Positions 32,895-42,152 are shown, counted from the first letter of the stretch. The stretch is 64,000 nucleotides of DNA from Saccharopolyspora gloriosae (GCF_022828475.1 NZ_CP059557.1:682001-746000); one strand, 5' to 3'. The notes: a model not told the origin generated them from the letters alone. Translations and numbers: made by a program.

Positions 32895-34739
32895 GTGCCT
32901 CACTCAAGACCATCTCCGCTGAGCATGACCGGATGGCTCCGCACGGAGTCGGGATCGGCGGTGCTCCTCACCGTCGTCACAGCGGTCGCGCTCATCTGGG
33001 CGAACTCGCCGCTCTCCTCTTCCTACTTCGAGCTGTGGCATCAGGGCCTGGGCTTCGACGTCGGCCCGTTCGGGCTGCACATGGACCTGCACCACTGGAT
33101 CAACGACGGCCTGATGGTCGTGTTCTTCTTCGTCGTTGGGCTCGAGGTGCGTCAGGAGTTCGCCCACGGGGCGCTGAGGGACACCAGCCGTGCCCGTCTC
33201 GCCGTGATCGCCGGGGTCGCGAGTGTGGCTCTCCCCGCGCTGGTGTACGTCCTCGTCGTCGGTGCGGCCGGTGCCGAGGGCATCGAAGGCTGGGGAGCTG
33301 TGGTCGGCACCGACACCGCGTTCATGCTGGGCGCGCTCGCGATCGTCGGCCCTCGCCTGTCCGGTCAGCTGCGCGTCTTCCTCCTTACCCTGACGGTGGT
33401 CGACGACTTCCTCGCGGTGTCGATCATCGGCATCTTCTACAGCGAGGAGATCCGCATCGTCCCGCTGCTGGTCGCCCTCGCGTGCCTTCTCGCGCTGTGG
33501 CTGCTCGGACGCTCCCGCCAATGGAGCGCGGCTCCGTACGTGCTGATTGTCCTCGGGCTATGGCTGGCCACGCTCTCCTCAGGCGTCCACGCATCGCTCG
33601 CGGGGATGATCGCTGGCCTCCTCATCCCCGCGTACCCGACGCGGCGGCACAAGGTGGTCGCCGCCCGGCAGCTGTTCCGCGACTTCTGGCAATCGCCGAG
33701 CGCGTCTTCGGCCCGTGCCGTCGGCCGGGGGCTGTCTCGGGGCGTCTCGGTCAATGAGCGCCTGCACGAGTACCTCCGGCTGCCCACCGCGCTGCTGGTT
33801 GTGCCGATCTTCGCCCTGGCCAACGCAGGGGTGGACCTGCGGGGCGGGCTGCTCGTCGACTCGCTCGGCTCGCCGGTCACGTGGGGCGTCGTCGCGGGGC
33901 TCGTGCTCGGCAAGCTCTTGGGGATCGGGCTCGCGACGCTTTTGGCCGTCCGACTGGGTGCGGGGCGCCTGCCGGAAGGCGTCGGGATGGGCAGCGTGTT
34001 CGGGGGCGCGGCGCTGTCGGGCATTGGTTTCACCGTGTCACTGCTGATCATCGGGCTCGCCTTCGGCACCACCTCCGACCTCGGCCGTCAGGCGACTCTC
34101 GGCGTGTTCGTTGCTATGGTGCTCGCTTGCGTGCTGGGGTGGGCGATCTTCAAGGTCGCCGCCCGCAGGTGGGGCGAGGAGACCGCGGATCTGCCGATGA
34201 CGCTGGAGCCGCCGGTGGATCCGGAGGTCGACCACATCCGCGGCCCGGAGGACGCCCAGCTCACGCTCGTGGAGTTCGTGGACTTCGAGTGCCCGTTCTG
34301 CGCGCACGCCACCGGCTCTTGGGAGGATCTGCACGAGCGCTTCGGCGACGACCTGCGCTACGTGGTGCGCCATCTTCCGCACCACCCGCACGGGCCGATC
34401 GCCGCCAGGGCGGCCGAGGCGGCGGCGAATCAAGGCATGTTCTGGCCGTGGCTCGACTTCGTGTTCACCCGCCAGCACGCCCTGGAGCGCGACAACCTCG
34501 TCGACTACGCCGTCGAGCTCGGCCTCGACGTCGAGACATTCACCGAGGACCTCGACAGCGCGGAGGTCGCCAAGCGAGTCGAGCGAGACGCCGCGAGCGC
34601 GGCGGACAGCGGCGCGCACGCCACTCCGACCTTCTTCGTGGAGGGCTGCCGCCTGCTGGGCAGCTACGACGCGCGCACCCTGACGGCGATGCTGGAGTCC
34701 AGCCGCCGTGGCACCCGCACCCAGGAGATCCCGGCCTGA
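32895..34739 (+). CDS. nhaA: NhaA-type Na+/H+ antiporter fused to a DsbA-like thioredoxin domain
   Basis: A 614-residue membrane protein. Residues 1-430 form an NhaA antiporter with about 11-12 helices: IWANSPL, DLHHWINDGLMVVFFFVVGL, GTDTAFMLGALAIVG, and the ion-binding Asp170-Asp171 in LTVVDDFLAV, equal to the DD pair of E. coli NhaA. After a short linker (LPMTLEPPVDPEVDHIRG), residues 440-610 form a DsbA-like thioredoxin domain with CPFC at 466-469 (VDFECPFCAHA) and a cis-Pro-type ATPTFFVEG. Such fusions are known in actinobacteria. It may couple pH/sodium homeostasis to redox sensing. GTG 32895 begins the gene. Codon use is less extreme than in the chromosome around it. Confidence 0.93.
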   Translation: MPHSRPSPLSMTGWLRTESGSAVLLTVVTAVALIWANSPLSSSYFELWHQGLGFDVGPFGLHMDLHHWINDGLMVVFFFVVGLEVRQEFAHGALRDTSRARLAVIAGVASVALPALVYVLVVGAAGAEGIEGWGAVVGTDTAFMLGALAIVGPRLSGQLRVFLLTLTVVDDFLAVSIIGIFYSEEIRIVPLLVALACLLALWLLGRSRQWSAAPYVLIVLGLWLATLSSGVHASLAGMIAGLLIPAYPTRRHKVVAARQLFRDFWQSPSASSARAVGRGLSRGVSVNERLHEYLRLPTALLVVPIFALANAGVDLRGGLLVDSLGSPVTWGVVAGLVLGKLLGIGLATLLAVRLGAGRLPEGVGMGSVFGGAALSGIGFTVSLLIIGLAFGTTSDLGRQATLGVFVAMVLACVLGWAIFKVAARRWGEETADLPMTLEPPVDPEVDHIRGPEDAQLTLVEFVDFECPFCAHATGSWEDLHERFGDDLRYVVRHLPHHPHGPIAARAAEAAANQGMFWPWLDFVFTRQHALERDNLVDYAVELGLDVETFTEDLDSAEVAKRVERDAASAADSGAHATPTFFVEGCRLLGSYDARTLTAMLESSRRGTRTQEIPA

Positions 34740-34750
34740 GCGCCGGACGA

Positions 34751-34785
34751 GAGGGGACGACCTGCGCACCGCAGGTGGTCCCCTC
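34751..34785. terminator. Bidirectional terminator between convergent genes
   Basis: GAGGGGACGACCTGC (34751-34765) pairs with GCAGGTGGTCCCCTC (34771-34785) with one mismatch, between the antiporter stop and the DUF4186 stop. T tracts are short, so termination efficiency is uncertain. Confidence 0.7.
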
Positions 34786-34796
34786 ACCGAAGGCTC

Positions 34797-35252
34797 TCAG
34801 AACAGGGTCGGAGGCGGTGGCGGGGCACGAGTCGAGCCCGCCTGACTCTCGAGCTCGATCCACCTGCAGATGACGTGGACGACGTATTCCCGCTCACGCT
34901 CGCTGAGCTCGTGCCCCCGGATGATCTCGTGGTTGATCTGCAAGCACTTCCTGCAGCAGGTCGCGGTGGCGTGCTGGGCGCGGAAGACGGGGTGTCCGCC
35001 CCAGGGGGTCTGTCTGCCGTCCTTCTGCGGGTGCGCCGGGGCGAGCCGCGCGTCGATGAGCTCCTTCGCGTGCCGAGCGATGGTCTCCGGTCCGCGCGAC
35101 GCGGCATAGGCGAGCTCGGGAGGGCGCAGGTGGAACTTCGCGCGGAAGGGGATCCGGGCGATGCGCGCCAGCCGAGCGTCCAGCCGGTCCTGGTCAATGG
35201 CCGTGCCGACATGCTCCGAAGCGTCGCCGGGATCGTGCGCACCCTCGGTCAT
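34797..35252 (-). CDS. DUF4186 protein
   Basis: A 151-residue protein matching DUF4186 across its centre: RIPFRAKFHLRPPELAYAAS, then KDGRQTPWGGHPVFRAQHAT, CCRKCLQINHEI and YVVHVICRWIELE. The paired Cys-Cys-x2-Cys and conserved histidines suggest metal binding. ATG 35252 overlaps the AraC regulator stop (ATGA), so the two are coupled. Function unknown. The C-terminus is a short proline run. Confidence 0.88.
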   Translation of the reverse strand: MTEGAHDPGDASEHVGTAIDQDRLDARLARIARIPFRAKFHLRPPELAYAASRGPETIARHAKELIDARLAPAHPQKDGRQTPWGGHPVFRAQHATATCCRKCLQINHEIIRGHELSEREREYVVHVICRWIELESQAGSTRAPPPPPTLF

Positions 35253-36262
35253 GAGCCAGGTTCCGAGGCGGCCTGGGCCGGCGTCCCTTCCAAAGCGGCG
35301 ATCTCCCGGTACTCGCCTGGGGTCATCCCGGCCGTCGTGCGGAAGGCCCGGTAGAACTGCACGGGGCCGGAGAAGCCCAGCTCGAGCGCGATCGAGGAGA
35401 TCGGCTTGTCCGGCTGCGCGCGGAGCATCACCCGCGCTCGCTCGAGTCGCAGCGAGCGCAGCTGGCCCATGACGGACTCCCCAGTCCCCTCGAAGAGGCG
35501 GAACAGGGTGCGCCGGGAGAGGTGTAGGCCGACGGCGATGCCCTGGGAGTCCAGATCGGGGTCGGCCAGGTGCGCGCGCATGTAGGCCAGCACCTGGCTG
35601 CGCCGTGCCGCATCGGGTGCGTCGGCGTGGGGGCGCGGAGGCGAGAGGAGGCCGATGAGCGATGCCTCCAGCGCGGGTGCCTGGGGCTCGAGGCGGTGCG
35701 CGCCGTGGGGGTCGCTGGCCTGGGTCCGCGCGAGGTTCACGAAGAATGCCGCCACTGAGCCCATCGCCCCGTCGCAGTCGAATGTCTTCGCGAGCAGGTA
35801 GTCGCTGCGGCTGACTCCGGCACGCGCGAATGCTTCGTCTGCGGGGAGCTCGAGGACGGCCTGCTCGTAGTACTCCTTGGTGCGCAGCGTGAAGGGGGTT
35901 GCGCTGTCGTAGATCACCAGAGAGCCGGGGGTTGCGAGCGCCGCGCGTCCGGCCTGCTCGACGAGCAGGTTCCCGCGGAGCTGGAACAGGAAGTACAGGT
36001 ATTCCTGGTCATCGTGGCTCTGCGCGATGTCGCTCCTCGAGCGCTTGACCTCCTCGGCTCGAGCCCGTTTGGTGGATAGGCGGAAGTCGGTGTATTGCCC
36101 CAGACCGATCTCGCCGCCGAATCCGGTGTCGACGGGGTCGGTCCTGACCGAGACGTACGCCTCTCGCCGGGCCTGACGCCAGTAGTCGATCTCGTCGCCC
36201 CGTGGGGCACGCCCCGTCGAGAAGGACGTCAGGCGCGGCAGCGAGGTGGTCTCCTGTCCCAT
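35249..36262 (-). CDS. AraC-family transcriptional regulator
   Basis: A 337-residue regulator. The N-terminal half is an AraC-binding-like cupin domain (about residues 20-190; QEYLYFLFQLRGNLLVEQAG, LVIYDSATPFTL), and the C-terminal 100 residues are a double helix-turn-helix (IAVGLHLSRRTLFRLFEGTG, ISSIALELGFSGPVQFYRAF). ATG 36262 starts the conserved part. It lies downstream of fdhA on the same strand, behind a hairpin, and could control that gene. The effector is unknown. Confidence 0.9.
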   Translation of the reverse strand: MGQETTSLPRLTSFSTGRAPRGDEIDYWRQARREAYVSVRTDPVDTGFGGEIGLGQYTDFRLSTKRARAEEVKRSRSDIAQSHDDQEYLYFLFQLRGNLLVEQAGRAALATPGSLVIYDSATPFTLRTKEYYEQAVLELPADEAFARAGVSRSDYLLAKTFDCDGAMGSVAAFFVNLARTQASDPHGAHRLEPQAPALEASLIGLLSPPRPHADAPDAARRSQVLAYMRAHLADPDLDSQGIAVGLHLSRRTLFRLFEGTGESVMGQLRSLRLERARVMLRAQPDKPISSIALELGFSGPVQFYRAFRTTAGMTPGEYREIAALEGTPAQAASEPGS

Positions 36263-36394
36263 GATTACGCCCCTGCTTGCTGGTCTGCGCCGTGGCTCGC
36301 GCCCGCCCACCGCGTCCATCGCCAGCGTACGACGTGGGGCCCAATCCAGCTCGGCCGCCAGCACGTCTGTGAGGGGACCCGGGGGGCGCAGAGG

Positions 36395-36434
36395 TCCGGC
36401 CCGCGACGCCGCTCAGGCGGCGGTCGCGGGCCGG
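36395..36434 (-). terminator. Strong hairpin after fdhA
   Basis: TCCGGCCCGCGAC-GCCGC and GCGGC-GGTCGCGGGCCGGA form an almost perfect stem of about 18 bp with a TCAG loop, 25 bp after the fdhA stop on the minus strand. No T tract follows; it may separate fdhA and araC transcripts partly. Confidence 0.65.
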
Positions 36435-36458
36435 AGTATCGGTGTGAAGGGCCTGGGA

Positions 36459-37658
36459 TCAGGCGGGAACGAGGCTGTGGGGGTCGATGATGAACTTGTC
36501 CGAGACGCCCGTGTCGAAGGTCGCGTAGGCGTCGGGGGTCTCGTCGAGGCCGATGACCTTGGTGTTGAGCATGTCGCTGAGGTAGGGCATGCGGTCCCAC
36601 AGGATGGCCATCATCAGCTCGCGGTTGTAGTGCATGATCGGGGCCTGTCCGGCGGAGATCCTCGGCGACTTGATCCACGCCTTGCCGAAGTCGATCGGGA
36701 AGGTGCCCTCCTGCTCGGCCTTCGACTTCGCCAGCGGGTCAGGGCCGTAGACGCCGATGACTCCAGTGGCTCCGCCCGGGCGCGTTGCATCGATCACCTG
36801 GTTGAGGGCGTAGGCCGGGTTCATGTCCTCGGCTTCCCGGCCGATCCCGTGGGCTTCCAGGCCGACGTAGTCGACTGCGCAGTCGACCATGGGCTCGCCG
36901 AGGATGGCCTCGATCTGGTCGGTCAGCGGCACGTCCTGGCTGAGGTCGATGGTCTCGCAGCCGTTGTTCTTCATCAGGTCCAGACGGTCCTGGTAGTAGT
37001 CGCCGACAATGATGCAGGAGGCCCCCAGCAGGCGGGCCGCCGCTGCCCCGCAGCGACCGACCGGGCCCGCGCCGGCGATGTACACGGTCGATCCCGGCTT
37101 GGCCCCGGCCTCCATGAGCCCGTGGAACGCGGTGGGCAGGATGTCCGAAAGCAGCGAGAGGTCACGGATCTTCTCCATGGCCTGGTCCCGATCGGGGAAG
37201 CGCAGCAGCTGGAAGTCGGCGTAGGGGACAAACAGGTACTCGGCCTGGCCCCCGGTCCAGTCGCCCAGGTTGAACCCGTAGGCACCACAGGCTACCGCCG
37301 GGTTGACGTTCTCATTCTCGCAAATCTCGGTGTGGCGGGCTTTGCAGTTGCGGCATCGTCCGCAGGCGACGTTGAACGGAACCGAAACGAGGTCGCCGAC
37401 CTTCACGCGCTCCACGTCCGTTCCGACTTCGATGACCTCGCCGGTCATTTCGTGTCCCATCACCATGCCCTGCGGCACTGGGAAGGACCCGCGGTAGATG
37501 TGCAGATCGCTGCCGCAGATGTTGGTGGCGACGATCCTGAGGATGACCCCGTGCGGGGCGCTCTTGCCGTTCGGCATCTCGAGCTTCGGGAAGGCGAGGG
37601 ACTCGACGCGCATGTCCCTCGCGTTCTCGAACACGACGGCGCGGTTGTTGTCTGCCAT
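36459..37658 (-). CDS. fdhA: Glutathione-independent formaldehyde dehydrogenase (zinc, NAD+)
   Basis: A 399-residue medium-chain dehydrogenase that oxidises formaldehyde to formate with bound NAD+ without a thiol cofactor. The catalytic zinc Cys is in NICGSDLHIYRG, followed by GMVMGHEMTGEVIEVG. The structural zinc site is CGRCRNCKARHTEIC. The Rossmann loop is IAGAGPVGRCGAAAARLLGA. The VNPAVACGAYGF and DYVGLEAHGIG stretches are typical of the FdhA branch (Pseudomonas putida type). ATG 37658 has GAGGAG upstream. Its role in element B is probably formaldehyde detoxification. Confidence 0.94.
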   Translation of the reverse strand: MADNNRAVVFENARDMRVESLAFPKLEMPNGKSAPHGVILRIVATNICGSDLHIYRGSFPVPQGMVMGHEMTGEVIEVGTDVERVKVGDLVSVPFNVACGRCRNCKARHTEICENENVNPAVACGAYGFNLGDWTGGQAEYLFVPYADFQLLRFPDRDQAMEKIRDLSLLSDILPTAFHGLMEAGAKPGSTVYIAGAGPVGRCGAAAARLLGASCIIVGDYYQDRLDLMKNNGCETIDLSQDVPLTDQIEAILGEPMVDCAVDYVGLEAHGIGREAEDMNPAYALNQVIDATRPGGATGVIGVYGPDPLAKSKAEQEGTFPIDFGKAWIKSPRISAGQAPIMHYNRELMMAILWDRMPYLSDMLNTKVIGLDETPDAYATFDTGVSDKFIIDPHSLVPA

Positions 37659-37873
37659 GACGATCTCCTCTGGAGCGGATGGAAAGCTCAGTCGCCCGAG
37701 CGCCATCCCGGCTGCTGGTGGCGTTGCGACCTCGGCTGTCTCTCAAGGTAGGCACGCAGGCATCTGCGTCTCTATTGCAATGCGTGCCACTACGGTCGCA
37801 TGGCGTGCCGCCTCTCGCCCCGCCACGTCCATGACCGAGTGCTCTGCCGCCCCGTGCGATTAGCCTCAACACC

Positions 37874-40558
37874 ATGTCCGAAGCAGCAGTCCCAGTGCCC
37901 TCCGGGATTCCGATCGTGCAGCCCGACGTGCGGGTGAGCGGCGCTCGCGAGCACAACCTGAAGGACGTGGACCTGACGGTGCCCCGCGACGCGACGGTGG
38001 TGTTCACCGGCGTGTCTGGGTCGGGTAAGTCCTCGCTGGCGTTCGGCACCCTGTACGCGGAGTCGCAGCGGCGCTACCTCGAGTCCGTCGCACCCTACGC
38101 CCGCCGGCTGATCGACCAGGCCGGCGTCCCTGACGTCGACTCGATCACGGGCATGCCGCCGGCCGTGGCCCTGCAGCAGCAGCGGGGAGGGCGCACCGCC
38201 CGGTCCTCGGTGGGCAGCATCACCACGCTCTCGTCCCTTGTGCGCATGCTCTACTCGCGCGCTGGCGATTACCCGGACGACCAGCCGATGCTCTACGCCG
38301 AGGATTTCTCGGCCAACACCGTCCAGGGCGCGTGTCAGCGGTGCCACGGAATCGGGCAGGTGTACGAGGTCACCGAGCAGAAGATGGTGCCGGACCCCTC
38401 CCTCACCATCCGCGAACGGGCGATCGCCTCGTGGCCGACGGCCTGGCACGGTCACCAGCTGCGCGACGTCCTCGTCGCGCTCGGATACGACGTCGACGTC
38501 CCCTGGCGGAAACTGCGCAAGAAAGACCGCGACTGGATCCTCTACACCGAGGAGACCCCCGTCGTCCCCGTCCATTCGACACTCACGCTCTCCGAGGCTC
38601 GCGCTGCGATCGAGGCGGGAGAGGAGTACAGCTACCAGGGCACGTTCGTGGGTGCGCGGCGCTACGTGCTCGACACCTTCGCCAACACCAAGAGCGCCTC
38701 GATGAAACGCCGCGTGGCCCAGTTCCTCGACGTGGCGCGCTGCCCGTCATGCCACGGCAAACGGCTGAAGCCCGAAGCCCTGACCGTGACCTTCGAGGGG
38801 CTCGACATCGCCGAGTTCTCGCAGTTGCCGATGCGGGAGCTGCTCTCACTGCTGGACGGGGTAGTCGCGGATACCGCCTCCGGCAATACGGGGACGGGCA
38901 CTTCCGGCGAAGTCCTGGACGCGGCCTCGCGGCGCGAGGCCGTCGAGCAGAGAGTGGCGGCCGGCGGTTCCGCGCACTCGGCCGCCCCCGATGTGCGCCG
39001 CACTCCGAACCAGTCGGCGGAGAAGCGGGCCGCGGCGGCGCGGGTGGGCGCTGAGCTTATCGACCGCCTGCGCCCGATCATCGACCTCGGCCTGGGCTAC
39101 CTGTCCCTGCATCGGACCACACCCACTCTCTCCGGTGGCGAGCTTCAACGCCTGCGGCTGGCCACGCAGCTGACCTCGGAGCTGTTCGGTGTCGTCTACG
39201 TGCTCGACGAGCCTTCGGCGGGCCTGCACCCGCAGGACGTGACCGCATTGCTCGGGATCCTCGACGGACTCAAGGGCCGTGGAAACAGCCTTTTCGTGGT
39301 CGAGCACTCGGTGGAAGTGATGCGCCACGCCGACTGGCTGGTCGACATCGGGCCGGATGCGGGCGAGCGCGGCGGCCGCATCGTCTACAGCGGGCCGACC
39401 CAAGGCCTCGCCCAGGTCGAAGAATCCGTGACGCGGGGCTACCTCTTCGGCGGGAGCGGACTGCCTCCGCACGTCCCTCGTGACCCTGTCGGTTGGCTCG
39501 AGATGAAGGGTGTCACCCGCAACAACCTGCAGGACGTGTCCGTGTCGATCCCCATGGGCGTGCTCTCCGCCGTGACGGGTGTGTCCGGATCGGGCAAGTC
39601 CAGCCTGGTCAGCCAGGCGCTGCCCGCGCTGCTCAGCCAGTGCTTGGGGCGCACCGTGCCCGTCGACGAGGCTCCCGAGGACGACGAGCTGCTACTGGCG
39701 GATTCCCCCAACCGGCTCGAGGGCACCCTGACGGGAGACCTGACCGGCGTGCGCCGCGTCGTCAGCATTGACCAGAAGCCCATTGGCCGCACGCCGCGCT
39801 CGAACGTGGCCACCTACACAGGCCTGTTCGACCGTGTGCGCAGCCGCTTCGCGCAGACTCCCGAGGCGCGTGCCCGCGGCTACAAGCCCGGCCGGTTCTC
39901 CTTCAACGTCACTGGCGGCCGCTGCCCGACCTGCGAGGGTGAGGGGGCGGTGATGGTCGAGTTGCTCTTCTTGCCGTCGGTCTACACCGAGTGCCCGGAC
40001 TGCCAAGGCACCCGCTACAAGGACAGCACACTGCACATCACCTGGCGCGACAAGAACATCGCCGAGATCCTCGCGATGAGCGTCGAGGAAGCTCAGGCGT
40101 TCTTTGCCGGCGAGGAGGAGATCATGCGGTCCCTTACGGCCCTGATCGACGTCGGGCTGGGCTACCTGCGGCTCGGGCAGCCCGCCACCGAGCTCTCCGG
40201 CGGGGAGGCGCAGCGCGTCAAGCTCGCCAGTGAGCTGCAGCGCGCCCAGCGCGGCGACACCCTCTACGTGCTCGACGAGCCGACCTCGGGCCTGCATTGC
40301 GCCGACGCTGACCGCCTGGTCACGCATCTGCAGACCCTCGTAGCGGCGGGCAACACCGTTGTGATGGTAGAGCTGGACATGCGCGCCGTCGCCGCGGCCG
40401 ACCACGTCATCGACCTCGGGCCAGGCGCGGGGGAGGACGGCGGCACCGTCGTCGCCTCTGGCACCCCGCAGGAGGTCGCCAAGGCAGGCGTTGGGGCGTC
40501 GGCGAAATACCTCGGCCTTGCGCTGAAGGAGTCTGCGGCACTGGAGCGCTCCGCCTGA
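37874..40558 (+). CDS. UvrA-like ABC ATPase (UvrA paralogue, class II type)
   Basis: An 894-residue duplicated ABC ATPase of the UvrA family. Walker A motifs GVSGSGKSSLAFG (near residue 45) and GVSGSGKSSLVS (near 573), signature loops TLSGGELQRLRLA and ELSGGEAQRVKLA, and Walker B VLDEPSAGLHP and VLDEPTSGLH are intact. Zinc modules are CQRCHGIG with CPSCHGKR, and CPTCEGEG with CPDCQGTR. It is shorter than housekeeping UvrA and lies far from uvrB, so it is an accessory paralogue of the type linked to drug or DNA-damage tolerance. It may recognise DNA lesions; the fdhA neighbour makes formaldehyde damage a reasonable guess. Start ATG 37874. Confidence 0.9.
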   Translation: MSEAAVPVPSGIPIVQPDVRVSGAREHNLKDVDLTVPRDATVVFTGVSGSGKSSLAFGTLYAESQRRYLESVAPYARRLIDQAGVPDVDSITGMPPAVALQQQRGGRTARSSVGSITTLSSLVRMLYSRAGDYPDDQPMLYAEDFSANTVQGACQRCHGIGQVYEVTEQKMVPDPSLTIRERAIASWPTAWHGHQLRDVLVALGYDVDVPWRKLRKKDRDWILYTEETPVVPVHSTLTLSEARAAIEAGEEYSYQGTFVGARRYVLDTFANTKSASMKRRVAQFLDVARCPSCHGKRLKPEALTVTFEGLDIAEFSQLPMRELLSLLDGVVADTASGNTGTGTSGEVLDAASRREAVEQRVAAGGSAHSAAPDVRRTPNQSAEKRAAAARVGAELIDRLRPIIDLGLGYLSLHRTTPTLSGGELQRLRLATQLTSELFGVVYVLDEPSAGLHPQDVTALLGILDGLKGRGNSLFVVEHSVEVMRHADWLVDIGPDAGERGGRIVYSGPTQGLAQVEESVTRGYLFGGSGLPPHVPRDPVGWLEMKGVTRNNLQDVSVSIPMGVLSAVTGVSGSGKSSLVSQALPALLSQCLGRTVPVDEAPEDDELLLADSPNRLEGTLTGDLTGVRRVVSIDQKPIGRTPRSNVATYTGLFDRVRSRFAQTPEARARGYKPGRFSFNVTGGRCPTCEGEGAVMVELLFLPSVYTECPDCQGTRYKDSTLHITWRDKNIAEILAMSVEEAQAFFAGEEEIMRSLTALIDVGLGYLRLGQPATELSGGEAQRVKLASELQRAQRGDTLYVLDEPTSGLHCADADRLVTHLQTLVAAGNTVVMVELDMRAVAAADHVIDLGPGAGEDGGTVVASGTPQEVAKAGVGASAKYLGLALKESAALERSA

Positions 40559-40929
40559 CGGACCGCGCCATGCGCTCGAGCTGGGAAGGGATACTACGCG
40601 GCTCGTACCGTCGGGAGCGAGAGCTAAGGGCAAGCCGCGTACAAGGTGCGGCAAGGTGACCATCCTCCACGTTGGCCAAGATCGAATGGCGATTTCCTGG
40701 CGACGGGAACGCGCGGTAACGCGTCGCGTCTCATCGGAACGAGGAGGAACAAGGGCCGCTGACCTGCGGTGGGATGTGAAACCCCTGGTTACCAGGGGAA
40801 ACTCACTACTCTCTTTTTGGCAATCGACGCCGCGGGTGCCTTGGCGCAGGTGGAGGGTGGCGGGATCGTCCTCGTCGCAAGACGCCTGCGGTGAACTGGA
40901 GTATCGGCACACGGTGCTCTACGACGCGG

Positions 40930-41115
40930 CCCGTGACGGGTTCTGGCGGGCATGGCCCCGAACGGGTGCGCGCCCAAGGTCGGGGGAGGCGGGCCCTGGC
41001 CTCGCGTTTGCGGCTGAAGGTGCCCGCGGAGCGGGCGCGGCCGCCCAGGTCCCAGTAGTAGGCGGTGTAGCGAGCGTGGCCTTGCCGGTTGACGCGCTGC
41101 TTGCAGTAAGCCCAT
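40930..41115 (-). pseudogene. Integrase N-terminal fragment
   Basis: The minus-strand frame reads KLWAYCKQRVNRQGHARYTA, YYWDLGGRARSAGTFSRKRE and on. This is the arm-type DNA-binding (AP2-like) module at the N-terminus of actinobacterial tyrosine integrases. There is a stop a few codons before it and no start, and resemblance fades after about 55 residues. It lies on the same strand as the catalytic integrase half at 32063-32840 and upstream of it, so the two may be halves of one gene. The space from 40559 to 40929 holds no recognisable gene. Confidence 0.6.
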
Positions 41116-41690
41116 AGCTTCTCCTCGGAGTCCGTGTTTGAGGACTCTCACTCCATCGGCTTCCAGCGTGCGGTGCAGAACCACGCAGCTCAGATTCCCG
41201 TCGCCGAGGCCGCAGGTTGATCAGTTGACGGCGCTGGGGGTCTCGTTCAGGGGATGTTCGGTGTTGCGTTCCCAGTTCTGGGGTGTTGACCCCAGGACTG
41301 CCCAGACTTCGGTTGACAAAGTGAAGCCTGGGTCAAGGTGTCATCCAACCCCTGGGCAGCCCCACCCGAGGTAGAGAACCCATCGGAATCGCACGTCACA
41401 CCCGGGGTGTTCTGGGCGCGGCGTGTGGTCGGGTTACCCGAACCCGGCGCGGCGTTCGCTTGTGAGGCGTCGAGAACTCGCGATTTTCTCGCGAAATCAT
41501 CGGCTGCACCCACGATCTGAAGGTAGTCATCGCGGCCAGCGGCTACCCGGGTACGGCGCGCCCCGAGACGGGCCCGGCGGGTATTTGAAAGCAAGAGGAA
41601 AGCCGCCGCGTGCATGGTCATCGGGGGAATGGCGCGAGCGGGCCGTCGCGGACTCATTCGCGTTTTGAACCGGTGAAAGGGAGCGTGACG
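41116..41690. other. Gene-free, probably decayed stretch of element B
   Basis: No convincing coding frame is seen. Word duplications (CCAGTTCTGGGGTGTTGACCC, GGGTGTTCTGGGCGCG) hint at decayed repeats. The last 40 bp include AAAGGGAG, the ribosome site of the next gene. Confidence 0.5.
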
Positions 41691-41965
41691 ATGAGAAACT
41701 GGCACCGCAAGAGGCTGGCAATCGCGGCAGCGGCCGTACTGGCACTATCCACCAACGGCACTTCGTCCGCTGTGCAGGCTACTGCTGGTCACCGGAGGAA
41801 GTGGACCACCAAACGATCCGAGAGCTCACCGGATCCGGAGGCTTCTGCCTGCGCTACTGGCACGACGGTAGCGACGGAGGTCCCTACACCACCGACAACG
41901 GGTGGTCTCCGCTGAAAACGGCCTTTAAGGCCGCTACCCACGATGGAGACGACTTGTCGAGATGA
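41691..41965 (+). pseudogene. Small secreted protein gene with a probable frameshift
   Basis: ATG 41691 starts a Sec-type signal peptide (NWHRKRLAIAAAAVLALSTN, with SSAVQA as cleavage region). Past about codon 30 the original frame turns into low-quality sequence, while another frame reads YCWSPEEVDHQTIRELTGSG, then GFCLRYWHDGSDGGPYTTDN and GWSPLKTAFKAATHDGDDLS to a stop at 41963. The second frame has the look of a real Cys/Trp/Gly-rich secreted domain. I recognise no family. A one- or two-base change near 41780 would explain it. Confidence 0.5.
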
Positions 41966-42025
41966 CCTCACAGAAGGGGGGATGCCGCCGGTGGGCTCCC
42001 CCTTGGGTGTGGACACCCTGATTCT

Positions 42026-42052
42026 GGGTCCTGTGGGTCCTGTGGGTCCTGT
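42026..42052. repeat. Three tandem copies of a 9-bp word
   Basis: GGGTCCTGT is repeated three times without gap, 17 bp before the IS3-type transposase remnant. Confidence 0.85.
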
Positions 42053-42068
42053 GGAGGAAGTGTCCTTG

Positions 42069-42152
42069 GTGGCACGGAAGTCGAAGTTTCGCGAGGAGTT
42101 CAAGCGGGACGCGGTGGCGATTCGGAGAACCTTGAGTCGATGGGCTCGTTGA
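42069..42152 (+). pseudogene. IS3-family transposase OrfA remnant
   Basis: The frame from GTG 42069 reads VARKSKFREEFKRDAVAI, the usual start of an IS3-family OrfA, then jumps to RRTLSRWAR and a stop after 27 codons. The middle of the helix-turn-helix domain is deleted. The following sequence to about 42240 is probably more of the same decayed element. No inverted repeats were found. Confidence 0.65.
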
